NCBI RefSeq assembly: GCF_030463535.1
Contig: NC_132896.1
Location: 26,885,209 to 26,949,208 of the forward strand
Direction of reading: 5' to 3'
Source: Salminus brasiliensis
Lineage: Eukaryota; Chordata; Actinopteri; Characiformes; Bryconidae
DNA: 64,000 bases
Below, piece by piece: positions 12,015-22,029 of this stretch (positions are counted from its first letter, which is position 1; every line of letters starts with the position of its first letter). A program made the position numbers and the translations under genes. The notes beneath the pieces were generated by a model. The model was not told where the DNA came from. It worked only from the letters and a program-made list of their open reading frames with translations, and ran no database searches.

Positions 12015-12419
12015 CACTCAGCTAACCAAGACAGTCATGTTAGCTAGAGCAAACACACAAGAACACACTTTCTAGACGTGATGCTAAACACAGGGAACCC
12101 AGGGACTCTGGCACTAGCTAACCTAGCTTTCCCCTCTCCTTCTTCAGCCTCTTTCACAACCTTTTTCCTAAAAGTCCTCACACCTGTGAGTCCACTCACT
12201 CCCGATAAACAAGATGCTTTAATGAGACACGATGATAAACATATGAGACCAGTGTCCTCCACAGCAGTCTTCCCCAAAACCAACCTTACACCTTACCTAC
12301 AGGCAGAGGAGCCTTAACCGGGTCATAATTCAATAACCAAGAACTGTAAAGTCATATTTTTCTGTAGTGAATCTGTTTCTCTGCGGAACATCGATGGTGA
12401 CTGTGGCTGAATCTTTGTA

Positions 12420-12490
12420 TCATCAGTGAGTGAAGACAGCAACCTACACAGTCCGGCGAACGGGGAAATATGGCGTCTTTCAAAATAAAA
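12420..12490 (-). promoter_or_regulatory. uvssa: Candidate uvssa promoter / 5' UTR with YY1-like site
   Basis: AAATATGGCG at 12466-12475 resembles the AANATGGCG core of YY1 sites often found at the start of TATA-less housekeeping genes. A locally GC-richer, TATA-less stretch surrounds it, about 1.4 kb upstream of the first coding exon, so one untranslated exon would be needed. This is inference; no transcript start was seen. Confidence 0.4.
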
Positions 12491-13130
12491 GTGCGGCTTA
12501 AAAGCTAACAGAAATGTAGCTACAATAAACAGAAATCATTTCAAATAAAATGTTTTAATTAAATGTACTTAATTAAGTGATTAATATATATATATACCTT
12601 TTTTATTATTTATAAAAATATTTTTATTTATATTTTATTTATATTTTTATTATTATTATTATTATTTTTTATTTATTATTGTTTTTTTTTTGTATTTTAT
12701 AGTATCTAACATATAAGCGTCTCTATTGACTGCAGTAGCTAACCAGCTTTTGTTTTATCCTACAGCGTTTTAATGGTCATAAGTTTAAACTGTCAGAGGA
12801 CATAAGACAAAAAAGACTTACTGAAAACTGTTCCAGCTAGCTAACAAAATAATAATTTTAAATATAAGACTGTAAGGTTTATTTTTTTTTAATGTTTTTG
12901 TGCAAAATACTACATCCCACCTTTCAACACCCCCAGGACTTGCTTTTTAAACAGTGTATTATGAAAGCTTTCCCCAAAAAAATATCTGATTCTTTTATTA
13001 GATTATTTTTAAGTCATAGAGTATATTTGGTTTAATCTAAATTTGTAAAGATAAGTTTGCCATCGCTTTACATCAGTGCACAATACTCTTGGGATTAATA
13101 ATAGATCCATTCTATTTTCCATTCAGCTAC

Positions 13131-13219
13131 ATACAGTGCCTATAAAATATTCACCCCCTTGGAAGCTTTTTCTTTTTTTTATTGCTTTTATAAACAGAAT
13201 CATGGTCAACATAATTATG

Positions 13220-13256
<37 letters not shown>

Positions 13257-13757
13257 GAATTTACAACAGGAAAAGCCCCAATAAACTCTTTAATGTCAAT
13301 GTGAAAACAGATTTCTAAAAATATATAATCAATATAAAACAAGAGATTACATAAATATTCACCCCCTTAAATGTGACTGACCTGATTCAACAGAGGTCCA
13401 GGTGCTAGTAGTTTCACAGTTAGTGAAATGGAGATCACCTGAGTGCGGTCATTGCAATTGCAGTATAAAGACACATGCCTAGAAGGTCTAGTCGCTGGTT
13501 AATAACTGGTATTCCTGGCAACAAATACACTATGAAGACAAAAGAACACTCCACGGTACTCAAAAAATGGTTATTAAAGAATAAAGGTTAGGCGATGGAT
13601 TTAAAACAATTCCAAGTCCCTGAATATCTCATAATATTCAGTATACATGAAATTCAGTTATCCATCCTTAAGAAATCAGAAGGAAAATGTTCCATGTGTA
13701 AATCTGCCTAGAGTAGGCCATCAGAGTGAACATATAAGGAGGTGAATACAAATTTTT
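13131..13757 (+). mobile_element. Tc1-like transposon, internally deleted
   Basis: It begins near TACAGTGCCTATAAAATATT and CACCCCCTTGG and ends near AGGAGGTGAATAC, inverted termini of a common fish Tc1 family. Inside, ATGAAGACAAAAGAACACTC and later CTGCCTAGAGTAGGCC correspond to the N-terminal helix-turn-helix part of the transposase, with frame damage. A poly(T) run at 13221-13252 lies within it. It is not active. Confidence 0.7.
13221..13252. repeat. Poly(T) tract
   Basis: A pure run of 32 T within the Tc1-like remnant. Read-length errors are likely here. Confidence 0.95.
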
Positions 13758-14049
13758 ACAAACATTATTTTTATCCTTTATTCTTTTCTCTTTTATTCAT
13801 GGACTTTTACAATTGAAAAAAAAATCTAATATTGTTTAAATAAATGCAGCGCTTTACAATATTTTAGAATAATGAAGTGATGACACTGACATTCCCATTC
13901 AACTCCACTGCATTTCTTTGTGCATTAGAAACTTACTTTCTGTGTCTCTAAGTGGCTGGGCAGTTTTTGAACAATTCTGTAATGGTAATGGATTTTGGCA
14001 AGACTACAAATTTCAGGTCTATCTTGTCCTTTGGCACAGGCTGTGACCA

Positions 14050-14306
14050 ATCAGCAACAAGCAGAAGCATCTTTCATTCATCTTCTTATCCACTTCTTCC
14101 TGGTCATGGCCTTGTTATATCCAGAGCCTACCTGGACATGGCGCCAGAGGGAGAAAACTGGAGTACCCAGAGGAAACTCACGCAGACATGAGGGGAACAC
14201 ACTACACTCCTCATAGACAGAGACGGGACCGAAGACTGAACCTTCAACTCCAGGCAGTTGGAGCTGTGCAAAACATGCAGGAGCTGTGGCGCCACCACGT
14301 CATCCT
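14050..14306 (-). mobile_element. tRNA-derived SINE-like repeat of a second family
   Basis: Read on the minus strand it contains GTGGTGGCGCCACAGCTCCT-type head sequence, then GTTTCCTCTGGGTACTCCAG and CTCTGGCGCCATGTCCAGGT, the recurring 'cacggtggcgc...gggtttcctccgggttctcc' pattern of many fish genomes. It is degraded and the B-box region is poor. Confidence 0.6.
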
Positions 14307-15014
14307 AGAAACATACTGTGAGTATTATTATTTACATCTCCTGCTCCCATAAAATATGGTTTCTAAGATGGCAGCCATTTGGAAAAGCAAGAACACCTGT
14401 TGAGAACGACACACCCCAACAAATGATATATCACTGTAAAGACTGTAAATGTCCTCTACATGACACAACACGTTCCACCACCCATACATTACATGTTTTT
14501 TACATATTTGTTGGGGACGTTACGTTCCCAGCAGAGAAAAAAATAATAATTACCAGGTCTAATGAAGTAGGAGATTATTATTTGTTTAGGATTAATGGAT
14601 TATTTATACTATATGTTTCATCTTTGAAATTATGGCCTTTTAACACTATGTGAAACATCTCCATGAGATGTCACAACCAACCTCACATGACTGTAATTGT
14701 ATTGAATGTGTCTGAAAGTGTTTCTTTGGATGGTTGAGGTGGGAAAATGCTAAAGTAAGGTATTCCTGGGAAAACCGCTGGAGATGCAAAATTATGCCAA
14801 CCAAGCCCACAAGCTCAAAACAGCTTCTACTTGGGTAATTAAATAGTAATTTGAGAAGAGCAATGTGTGCTCTCCAGTAGCCAGCCAGCACATGTGCAGT
14901 GCCATTGGGGGTAATTTCAACTCACTCCATTTATAAACAACACAAGAACAGGCATATGCAGCTCCACCCGAAAGTTCAGTAGAGTTGCGTCATCATTCCT
15001 TAGAAATTACACAA

Positions 15015-15600
15015 CGGTCACATGCCAACAATCACATGTTTTTACACACTTGGCTTATTTTTCTAACCTGTTTCAAGTGTGGACTTTTCCACTGAAAATG
15101 TATTTTGTGATGTCACATGTTATTCCATTCTGTTACTAATGACATGTGATGTCACATGTGATCCCATTCTATTGAACATACAATGGCAGGTGATTACATA
15201 CCATTATACACACAATGTCATGTGAGTACATACCACTATATAGTCACATGTAATTACATACCATTATATGCACACCGTCACATGTGATGCCATTAGTCGC
15301 ATCACATCCTGTGATCATAAATAAACTAAAAATTATTATAAGATACAAGATACTATTATATATGTCACATGTGACCCCATTCTGTTCCACATAAGATGTT
15401 GCAATCACATACCATTATACATGTCACATGAGATGTGATGTCACAAGTGATGGTGTTATTCATAGGTCGTGTGATCCCATTCCATTGTACACATGATATG
15501 GTGTAATCACACCACCCATTTATATATTATACACGCGATTACACACTATAAACATGATGTCACGTGTGATGACAGTGTTCACATGATGTCACATGCTTTT
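15015..15600. repeat. TCACATG-rich degenerate array
   Basis: TCACATG occurs nine times and its palindrome TCACATGTGA three times, mixed with recurring TACATACCATTATA and CCCATTCTATT phrases. The unit is roughly 30-60 bp and badly worn. Confidence 0.65.
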
Positions 15601-15654
15601 TAGACACATTACTATCAGGGTGGAGGACCCAAGAGCCGTTTTCCTTCTCTACAC

Positions 15655-15790
15655 ACACAAGCCAAGCCTGCCAATCAACAGATTGTTTCATTCAGGTGTG
15701 TTTGAACGGGGAAATCACCAAACTGTGCAGGAATCGTGGTCCTGGTGTTTTGTCCTGTACTTTCTTAGAGGTTCTTCAGCACCTGAGCCA
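15655..15790. mobile_element. Partial hAT-type MITE
   Basis: TTTCATTCAGGTGTGTTTGA and CACCAAACTGTGCAGGAATC then GTGGTCCTGGTG resemble the right half of the fish MITE family represented at 54837. No target duplication was found. Confidence 0.4.
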
Positions 15791-16327
15791 AATAATTAAT
15801 TTGCCAATTAATAAATTACCAAATAAAGAAATTTGTGGGAGCAAAGGATTTGTGGTTATAAAGGATACAACATGCAGGGCAGTGGTAGGAGAGAGCTGGC
15901 CACATCCTAACCCTTTTTAGTTTTGCTAAATAATTAGATTTGTAGCTGGAGGAGCTGGGGGGCTCTCTGTTTACTAATCACTGATAAATTGATACATGCA
16001 CAATTAATAATGATTTCCTCTGAATTTATATGGGGTAAATGGGGTAGCTAGAGGCTATGGTGCCGTTTTATACCTTCCACGAAAGAGAATAAAATAATAT
16101 CTATGTGATTTACATACAAAGTCAGCACTCCATTCAAAGTATGAAGGTGGGAAGTGTAACTCAACTTGTACACCACAGCCATAAATACAAATCACACTAA
16201 AAACTCCCAACATGGAAAGCTGTACACATGCATTTGTTGACAAGCTGAAGAATACTGACCTTAAAAACACACCCTTAAAAAAAGAGCACTGGGAGAGTAA
16301 TATTACAGCATATTACACTATGACTAG

Positions 16328-16965
16328 CACCACGAAGCTCTATGCAGGTCTCGCTCCAACAAAGTTACGTAATGCACTAAAGCTACATAGCAGTAGCCGT
16401 CACTCCAGCCTAGAGTAAGAGGCATCCAGCAGCAGCTTCACAGACAAAGCCCCTGGTAGGACAGAAGCCCTGTGCTGGGCAGAACCGAGGCCCCTAGCTG
16501 GACAGAAGTAATGCTGTTTAAAAGCAAATGAATTAAATCAAGTTATGTAAGTTCATGTTTTTTAGATTGCTGTTTTATTGTTCATCATTAAAGTATGTTC
16601 GTTGTCTGTTTAAATCAATTCAAAATCAAGTAAATTTAGGATTAACAACCATAATCCTGCATTTGTGTGATTTGTGTTTCCTAGAAGAAACACTCATTTA
16701 ACTTTTTTTTTTTTAATAAAACATTATATCAGGAAAAAAACATATATAAACAAAATGATATACAGATATACAGATATGATGTTAACAGAAATGTGTTTTT
16801 TTTAAAAAAGGTGTCTGGCAAACAGTTCGGCCCAGCACAGAGCTTTTCCCCAACCAGGGGCTGCAGGATGCCTCTCACCCTGGGCCGGAGTGACGGCTCC
16901 TGCTATGTAGCTTAATCCACTATGTAACTTTGTTGGATCGAGACCTGCACAGAGCTTCATAAAGC
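16328..16965. repeat. Large foldback (inverted repeat)
   Basis: The arm at about 16328-16490 and the arm at about 16810-16965 are reverse complements at roughly 80 per cent. Shared blocks include GCAGGTCTCG, TCCAACAAAGTTAC, AGCTACATAGCAG, GCCGTCACTCC and GAGGCATCC. They enclose an AT-rich loop of about 320 bp. Confidence 0.7.
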
Positions 16966-17439
16966 TAGCCACAGTTTACAATACTGTAATATCAAGCTGC
17001 AGCTGGACACTACTGGTGGCAATGAGACGCCATTCTCCATATTACTTAGGTTAGGATTCTTACATAATGCACATGTATATGAACGGGTTTCTTCTTTAAC
17101 TGGGGGTCTCCTCCCTTTCTGCGTCATTTCTGCCATTGAGAACCCCGTATCAGACCATGTCTTCCTAATATGGGCAGAATGACTGCACACCTTCAGAGGT
17201 CTCTGAGGTTCGCCTGTTCTTCTCCCACCTACAGCTCCAAGTGTCAGGGCTGATCTCAGATCAGCGCACAGCACCACCTTTCCACCAGTCTCGACACTGA
17301 AGCGCCGCCTATGGGCTGCTGCTCTGGGAGTGGAAGGAGATAAGTAGGTGTGTTTGGGTCTGGCTCTTACTTCAGCTTGCAGACTTCAGCAGATGTTCTT
17401 CTGAGTCCATCCATCCATCCATCAGCCAGCCAGCCAGTC

Positions 17440-17479
17440 ATGCTCCTGAGGCTCATTTTCGTCCTCCTCTCCGTGGCTG
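17440..17479 (+). CDS. SPINK-like exon 1: signal peptide
   Basis: This exon codes [13 protein letters not shown] and ends in phase 1 at donor GTGAGT. A CCATCCATCC and CAGCCAGC run lies just upstream in the 5' UTR. No in-frame ATG close by would compete as start. Confidence 0.8.
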
Positions 17480-18677
17480 GTGAGTCTTTGAACAGTGCTG
17501 TGATGGTAATGTCATGGTCATTTTACGCCTGGTGGGTCTGTTTACCCTCCGATTTTGCTTCAGCATGTCCTCCAACCCGTTGCAAAGTTCGCCAGAATCA
17601 GCCTTAGTGTTCAGTGTTTGCTCAGTTCACCCTCTGCGACCAGTCGCTTGCAGTCGTGCTGAACAGTGCGGTGTTAATGAGCCCCGTGTTTCCCCTCCTT
17701 TCACTTCACAGCCTTGACCAGAGGAGCAGCCGTCCCTGTTGGGGCTAAAGCGGGAATGGTGGGTGGAACAGTATCTCCTCGTGTTGGCTCATGTCTCTTT
17801 GGTCTGCTGGTTGTTGTTCAGTGTTTATATGAACCTGCTTGTGTTCTTGTGTGTTTTTCACAGCCTAATTGTGAGGTGTACTTTCTCCCCATGTGCACCC
17901 GAGACTACGCCCCTGTGTGTGGATCTGACGGGAAGACATACTCGAACGAGTGCATGCTCTGCCTCGGGATGGCGTAAGTCCTCCATTAAGTGCATGGCGA
18001 GATGTTTAGAACCCCCCCCCCCTTTATATGGCCTTTCCCTGGTGGAAACCATTGATGCCTATAGTCCATAAAGGTGGTCTGTTGGCTGGATGCCTCAATG
18101 TAAATGATCCTAAATGTGTAACCCGGCTTTTTTTTAAGGTGAATTCCACTGATTGTTCAATATTTCTGGACAGTTTGGTTGTTGGGAGCTAAACAGAGTC
18201 ATCCTGAGTGGAAATTTTATATGAAGGTGATGCACCAGGGGCAAATAATTAAGTGTCCAAAGCAATTAGTGGCCATACACTGATTTTGGAAAAGATATAG
18301 TGGTAAGTCTCTGGGGAAAGCTGGTATATTTGTATTTTTAAAAATTACATTTTGGGTCATTTCAAGACATTACTACATATTCATGACCATTGTGTATAAC
18401 AACTTTGAGGTGATGAGTAATCCCTAATTCCCTTTGAATGTATTTTTTAACGGTACCTAAAGGTGTCCTACAGAAACCCAGTGGTCTCTAATGGCAGGCA
18501 GTTTCCATTTGGTTCCCTTTTTTTGTTTATTTTACCCCTCCCAAAATTCCAAAGTGAATAAGTGTGGTAAACTGATGGTTACTAAGATATAAAGCTCTTG
18601 CAAACTCATTCCTTCTTCTCTTTGTCAACAGGGAGCAAAAGGTCCGCATTAGCATAGTCAGTACAGGACGGTGTTGA
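17440..18677 (+). CDS. Secreted Kazal-type serine protease inhibitor (SPINK-like)
   Basis: Four exons, 17440-17479, 17712-17758, 17864-17973 and 18632-18677, join in frame to 81 codons including the TGA, giving 80 residues. All introns are [22 protein letters not shown] is a typical signal peptide, followed by a short Ala/Gly/Val linker and one Kazal domain. The six cysteines follow the family rule C-x7-C-x7-C-x6-Y-x3-C-x2-C-x(n)-C, with [14 protein letters not shown] as core and GRC at the end, as in SPINK1 (...SGPC). The residue two after the second cysteine is Arg (CTRDY), so the predicted P1 is Arg and P1' is Asp, which suggests inhibition of trypsin-like enzymes. Size and exon plan match SPINK genes. 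Which SPINK it is cannot be told from sequence alone. It is transcribed away from uvssa and toward neurl1b. Confidence 0.9.
17712..17758 (+). CDS. SPINK-like exon 2: linker
   Basis: This 47-nt exon follows a pyrimidine-rich acceptor (CTTCACAG) and ends at donor GTGGGT. It codes [16 protein letters not shown], the end of the signal peptide and the linker to the Kazal domain. It is the least certain exon because it carries no family motif, but both phases fit. Confidence 0.7.
17864..17973 (+). CDS. SPINK-like exon 3: Kazal domain core
   Basis: This 110-nt exon codes [11 protein letters not shown], then [19 protein letters not shown] and MLCLGM. It holds five of the six Kazal cysteines and the reactive-site loop. 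Acceptor TTTTCACAG and donor GTAAGT are strong. Confidence 0.92.
18632..18677 (+). CDS. SPINK-like exon 4: end of Kazal domain and stop
   Basis: This exon codes [14 protein letters not shown] and the TGA. The last cysteine closes the Kazal fold. The acceptor is TTTGTCAACAG after a 658-bp intron. Confidence 0.88.
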
Positions 18678-18869
18678 GTCGCACGTCACCACACCTCACC
18701 ATCCGCTGCATGTACAGTGTACGCCTGTATTGAGCATGAGTGGTAGCCCATTTACCATGCATCTTCTTAATGTGTCCCAAACCAGTGTTTTAATATGGAA
18801 AGTCTTGCTTTTTAACTGTTATGTCTGCTGTTGTCGTCTTGTTCCTTTTTGTTCTAACTTTTATTGTTA

Positions 18870-18875
18870 ATTAAA
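18870..18875 (+). other. Polyadenylation signal of the SPINK-like gene
   Basis: ATTAAA lies about 195 bases after the stop codon and is followed by a TG/T-rich stretch (GTGGTGTTGGTTTTGTG), the usual layout of a vertebrate poly(A) site. Confidence 0.6.
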
Positions 18876-19759
18876 GAATCTCAAGATTCCCTCTGTGGTG
18901 TTGGTTTTGTGTTCTACACATTGCAAACTCTGCTGAATTATGCTAGAAATGACCTTTATTCTTACATAACTTTAACTTGCCTGTGAAATGTTCAAAGGTA
19001 GCAGCTTTGCCTCTGTATTTGGATTGGGGAAATCCAATTTGACCTGACAAGCGAGTATGCTCCTGCGAAACCTGATGAGCTCGACCGGACAGGTCATATC
19101 AGGATAGAAAATAGACAGTGGATGTAGCGGTGCTCCAGAAGCAGGGCTGGGCACTGTTGTCTTGAATTGTCACTGCAGATTTTGTCCTACTAACTTGATG
19201 ACCGACACTTGAGTACAACCCGCATGTTGTCAATGTCTGCAAAGTCTCATTCTCTGAAATGGCAACTTTTTTCAGAACTTTTTGGCCACTTCTATTGGTC
19301 CATTTATTAGGAAATTCTAAAGGCTAGCTGGTGTCAAAAGGTGTAAAATAAATTCAACCAAAAATGGATTCATTAGGTTTTAAAGGAATTAATTATGATC
19401 TTATCTCTGGTTTGAAATACACCAGACCCGGATTTTTGTTGGCTCCACTCCCTCCATAATTGCACAATTTCAGTTTCTCTGTGCCTGAGTCATACGGTTA
19501 CACAAAGATCAAGTCCACACCTGAACACAGGTCTGTTGCATCAGTGTTTACAGATATTGCTCCTGGCGATCCACAACACGGTACATCTCTAAAATGTGCA
19601 GTGCCGTGGAGCCTCAGGAGCTGGATTGTAGAAACACTGTGTTGGTATATAGAAAACACAAAACCGTACCAAGCTGAAGGGCCTCCAGGACTGCACTAAG
19701 CAACGTTATGCAGTACCCAGTGGTATCCAAATGCACAATAATGGCTTTTATTCTAAATC

Positions 19760-19930
19760 AGCCATCCCCAACCTGGCTCCTACAGAGCTACCTGCGGACT
19801 TTAGCACCAACCCTGATATAACAAACTTGCTGGTGCAGTCGAATGCTCTTGAAAGCATTGGGTAACTAGATCGGGTTTGTTGGGGGTTGGCTATAACAAA
19901 ACTCTGGCACATGACAAACTGTACAGCTTC
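19760..19930. mobile_element. hAT-type MITE remnant
   Basis: CAGCCATCCCCAACCTGGCT and CCTACAGAGCTACCTGCGGA, then TTGTTGGGGGTTGG and AACTCTGG further on, match a common fish MITE pattern ('cccaaccctgctcctggag...'). The termini are worn. Confidence 0.5.
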
Positions 19931-20014
19931 TAGTTTTACCCATATCCTACTATGTATTTTATTTACAATGTTTGTGTTCATTTTCCCAACTCTTTATCCC
20001 TAGAATTAAACAGG

Positions 20015-20017
20015 CTG

Positions 20018-20079
<62 letters not shown>

Positions 20080-20089
20080 CAGATCCAAG

Positions 20090-20159
<70 letters not shown>

Positions 20160-20171
20160 CTTGGATCTGAT
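20015..20171. repeat. Twin overlapping AT-rich palindromes
   Basis: Palindrome one, 20015-20082, has arms CTGATTATA and TATAATCAG around a TA tract. Palindrome two, 20078-20171, has arms ATCAGATCCAAGGTTTTA and its exact inverse around a second TA tract. They share ATCAG at 20078-20082. Confidence 0.85.
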
Positions 20172-20917
20172 GGTGCTAAATTGCTGTAGGCTTAATGGTT
20201 GGATATATAAAAAGGGTTTTGTGATATCACTAAAACAATTAATTAAAAATGGGCTGTAAAAAGACTTTATTACATATCATTTTGGAGCATTTCTACTGGT
20301 CCACGGATCCTGATAATTTGACACAACATAAAGAATAACATGGTGTCAAAAAGTGAAAAATGATACACAAGGATGCAAGGTTTTTGTGTGACAGCAATGA
20401 TAGATATGAGCTGTATGGGGTGGTAAATGATGAGTTTGTAAGCTTTAGCAATGCTTATATTCTTCATCACACTTATGTAAACAAGAACTTCCAGTTTTCC
20501 ATATGGGCCCTTTAAGTACTTCACCTTGTTAGGAAGCCTGGAGAGACACCAATTGGTGTTGTACTTCACTTTAAATATTTTCAGCTTGGAGTCCATCTTG
20601 GCTTTCCTGTAGTTGACGCATGAAGCAGAGCGCCCCATTGGTGTGGTGAGTGATAGAAGAAAGGGAGGCGATGGAGTGGAGGTGTGTGACACGTAGTTGT
20701 ACTGAAAAGTGTGGTATATAAAGGGTAAGAGGACCAAGAGGAGGAGTTTGGGGTATGGCCCAAAATAAGTTATGACATAACTATTATGACTCCATTAAAA
20801 GCTGTGAAGTGGTCAGTATTAATCTTTAAATGAGCCTACATTGAAAATGCCTGACATCATGCACAGTCATACTCATGAATTTTCAGGAATTTTTTTTTTC
20901 TAAATACTGAATAGATA

Positions 20918-20923
20918 TTTATT
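20918..20923 (-). other. neurl1b: Possible polyadenylation signal for neurl1b
   Basis: TTTATT on the plus strand reads AATAAA on the minus strand. It lies about 860 bases after the stop and is the first canonical hexamer I noticed. A second lies near 20264. Neither is proven. Confidence 0.3.
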
Positions 20924-21781
20924 GTACATTATTCCCATAATTAATGTTACAAGTTTTGACCTAAAGTGAGTCTGATTTGCTGTTTTGCTGTTCAGACCTT
21001 AAAAACAAGAATGAACGGGATCTGGGTTTCTAATGTTTGAAAGTCTTTAGTAAATTACTGGAGGATCTCTCTGGTGATTCCTTCAGCTAAAGAGAATGCA
21101 TTTACTTTCTCATTACACCAGCACAATTCTACATAATCACACAGCCATAAAAAATAAATGAATTTTACAAAACAAAAAAAATGCCTTTCAATGCCTTCTG
21201 ACATTGGGTTTCTGTAGGGGGCGCTGTTGTGTTTCTAGTGCCCACAAGCCTATTCCCAGTTAAGTGCAATAAATGTCCAAATGCATTAGAGGTCACCATA
21301 CATATAAAGGGTTCTCTTTTATCATCTCTTTCAAAGGACAACTGCAAACATACACTGACCTTTAAAATACATTGACCAGAAATCACTGTTCATTATCTGT
21401 CTGATTCTTTTCTAAAAGATCCATCCCAGTGTCCTTCTGATGCAATTCATTATATTCCATAATTCCAATCTATACAAAACATATCAAATATGATTGTCAG
21501 CTTGTTAGGGGCTACTTTAGAGGCAAACGTCAAAGGCACTGAAAAATGTCTGAGCACAAATCAGACGAACCCCAAAAAAATATATATGTATATATATCTT
21601 CGGCTGCCTTTGGCTTCAGGCTTGAAATGCTAGGCAGGAGGGGTAGTGAGGAGACAAAGCTACATAGCAGTCCTGAAATGCAAGCTCATCCACAGTCAGA
21701 CAGTACTGTGCTGCTCAGTTTGTTGAGGAAAGTGTGGGTGGGGGGTGGGTGGGTGGGGGGCGGGGTAAGGTTTTCACCCAA

Positions 21782-22029
21782 TTATGGCCTGTAGGTTTTG
21801 ATCACGTCCTTGATGGGTCTCCGGCAGATGGGACAGCAGGCGTTTATCTGCTTCTTCAGCTTCAGTCCGCAGTCGTTACAGAGGCACATGTGTCCACACG
21901 TATAAATGACCGTGTCCACCTCCTGATCAAAGCACACAGTGCACTCGCCGCTCTTGCTGCCCAGCGGTGTCTCTTGGAAGGAGAGGCTCGGTGAGAGGGG
22001 GGGACTGAGAGGAGAGCTGGGGGCTGTCA
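21782..22029 (-). CDS. neurl1b: neurl1b exon 5: RING finger and stop
   Basis: This exon codes [11 protein letters not shown], then [20 protein letters not shown] and the rest of the C3HC4 RING, ending IKTYRP and TAA. The RING binds the E2 enzyme and gives the protein its ligase activity. The acceptor is GTTTCTCCTCAG. Confidence 0.96.

Larger units (their letters stand above)
12491..17300. other. Spacer between uvssa and the Kazal gene
   Basis: No coding exon was recognised. It holds an AT-rich stretch (12560-12720), a Tc1-like remnant (13131-13757), a tRNA-derived SINE (14050-14306), a TCACATG-rich array (15015-15600), a partial MITE (about 15655-15790) and a large foldback (16328-16965). 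The minus-strand frame at 16957-17277 matched nothing I know. Confidence 0.6.
18900..21781. other. Spacer between the Kazal gene and neurl1b
   Basis: It contains a hAT-type MITE remnant (19760-19930), two overlapping AT palindromes (20015-20171) and the presumed 3' UTR of neurl1b above about 20900. A 155-codon minus-strand frame at 20270-20737 has no family match and is treated as chance. Confidence 0.5.

Noticed and set aside
15015..15600. CRISPR-like array
   Set aside because: Repeats are degenerate with irregular spacing and the DNA is vertebrate; a worn minisatellite is the better reading.
16957..17277. 106-codon minus-strand frame with two Cys pairs
   Set aside because: The Cys spacing (CALC) hinted at a zinc finger, but there is no second knuckle and no flanking exon; partly inside the foldback arm.
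19952..20259. Tyr-Ile repeat proteins
   Set aside because: Pure translation of (TA)n tracts.
20270..20737. 155-codon minus-strand open frame
   Set aside because: Low-complexity, hydrophobic and Ile/Tyr-rich as expected from AT-rich DNA; no motif, no splice support, lies in spacer beyond the neurl1b 3' end.
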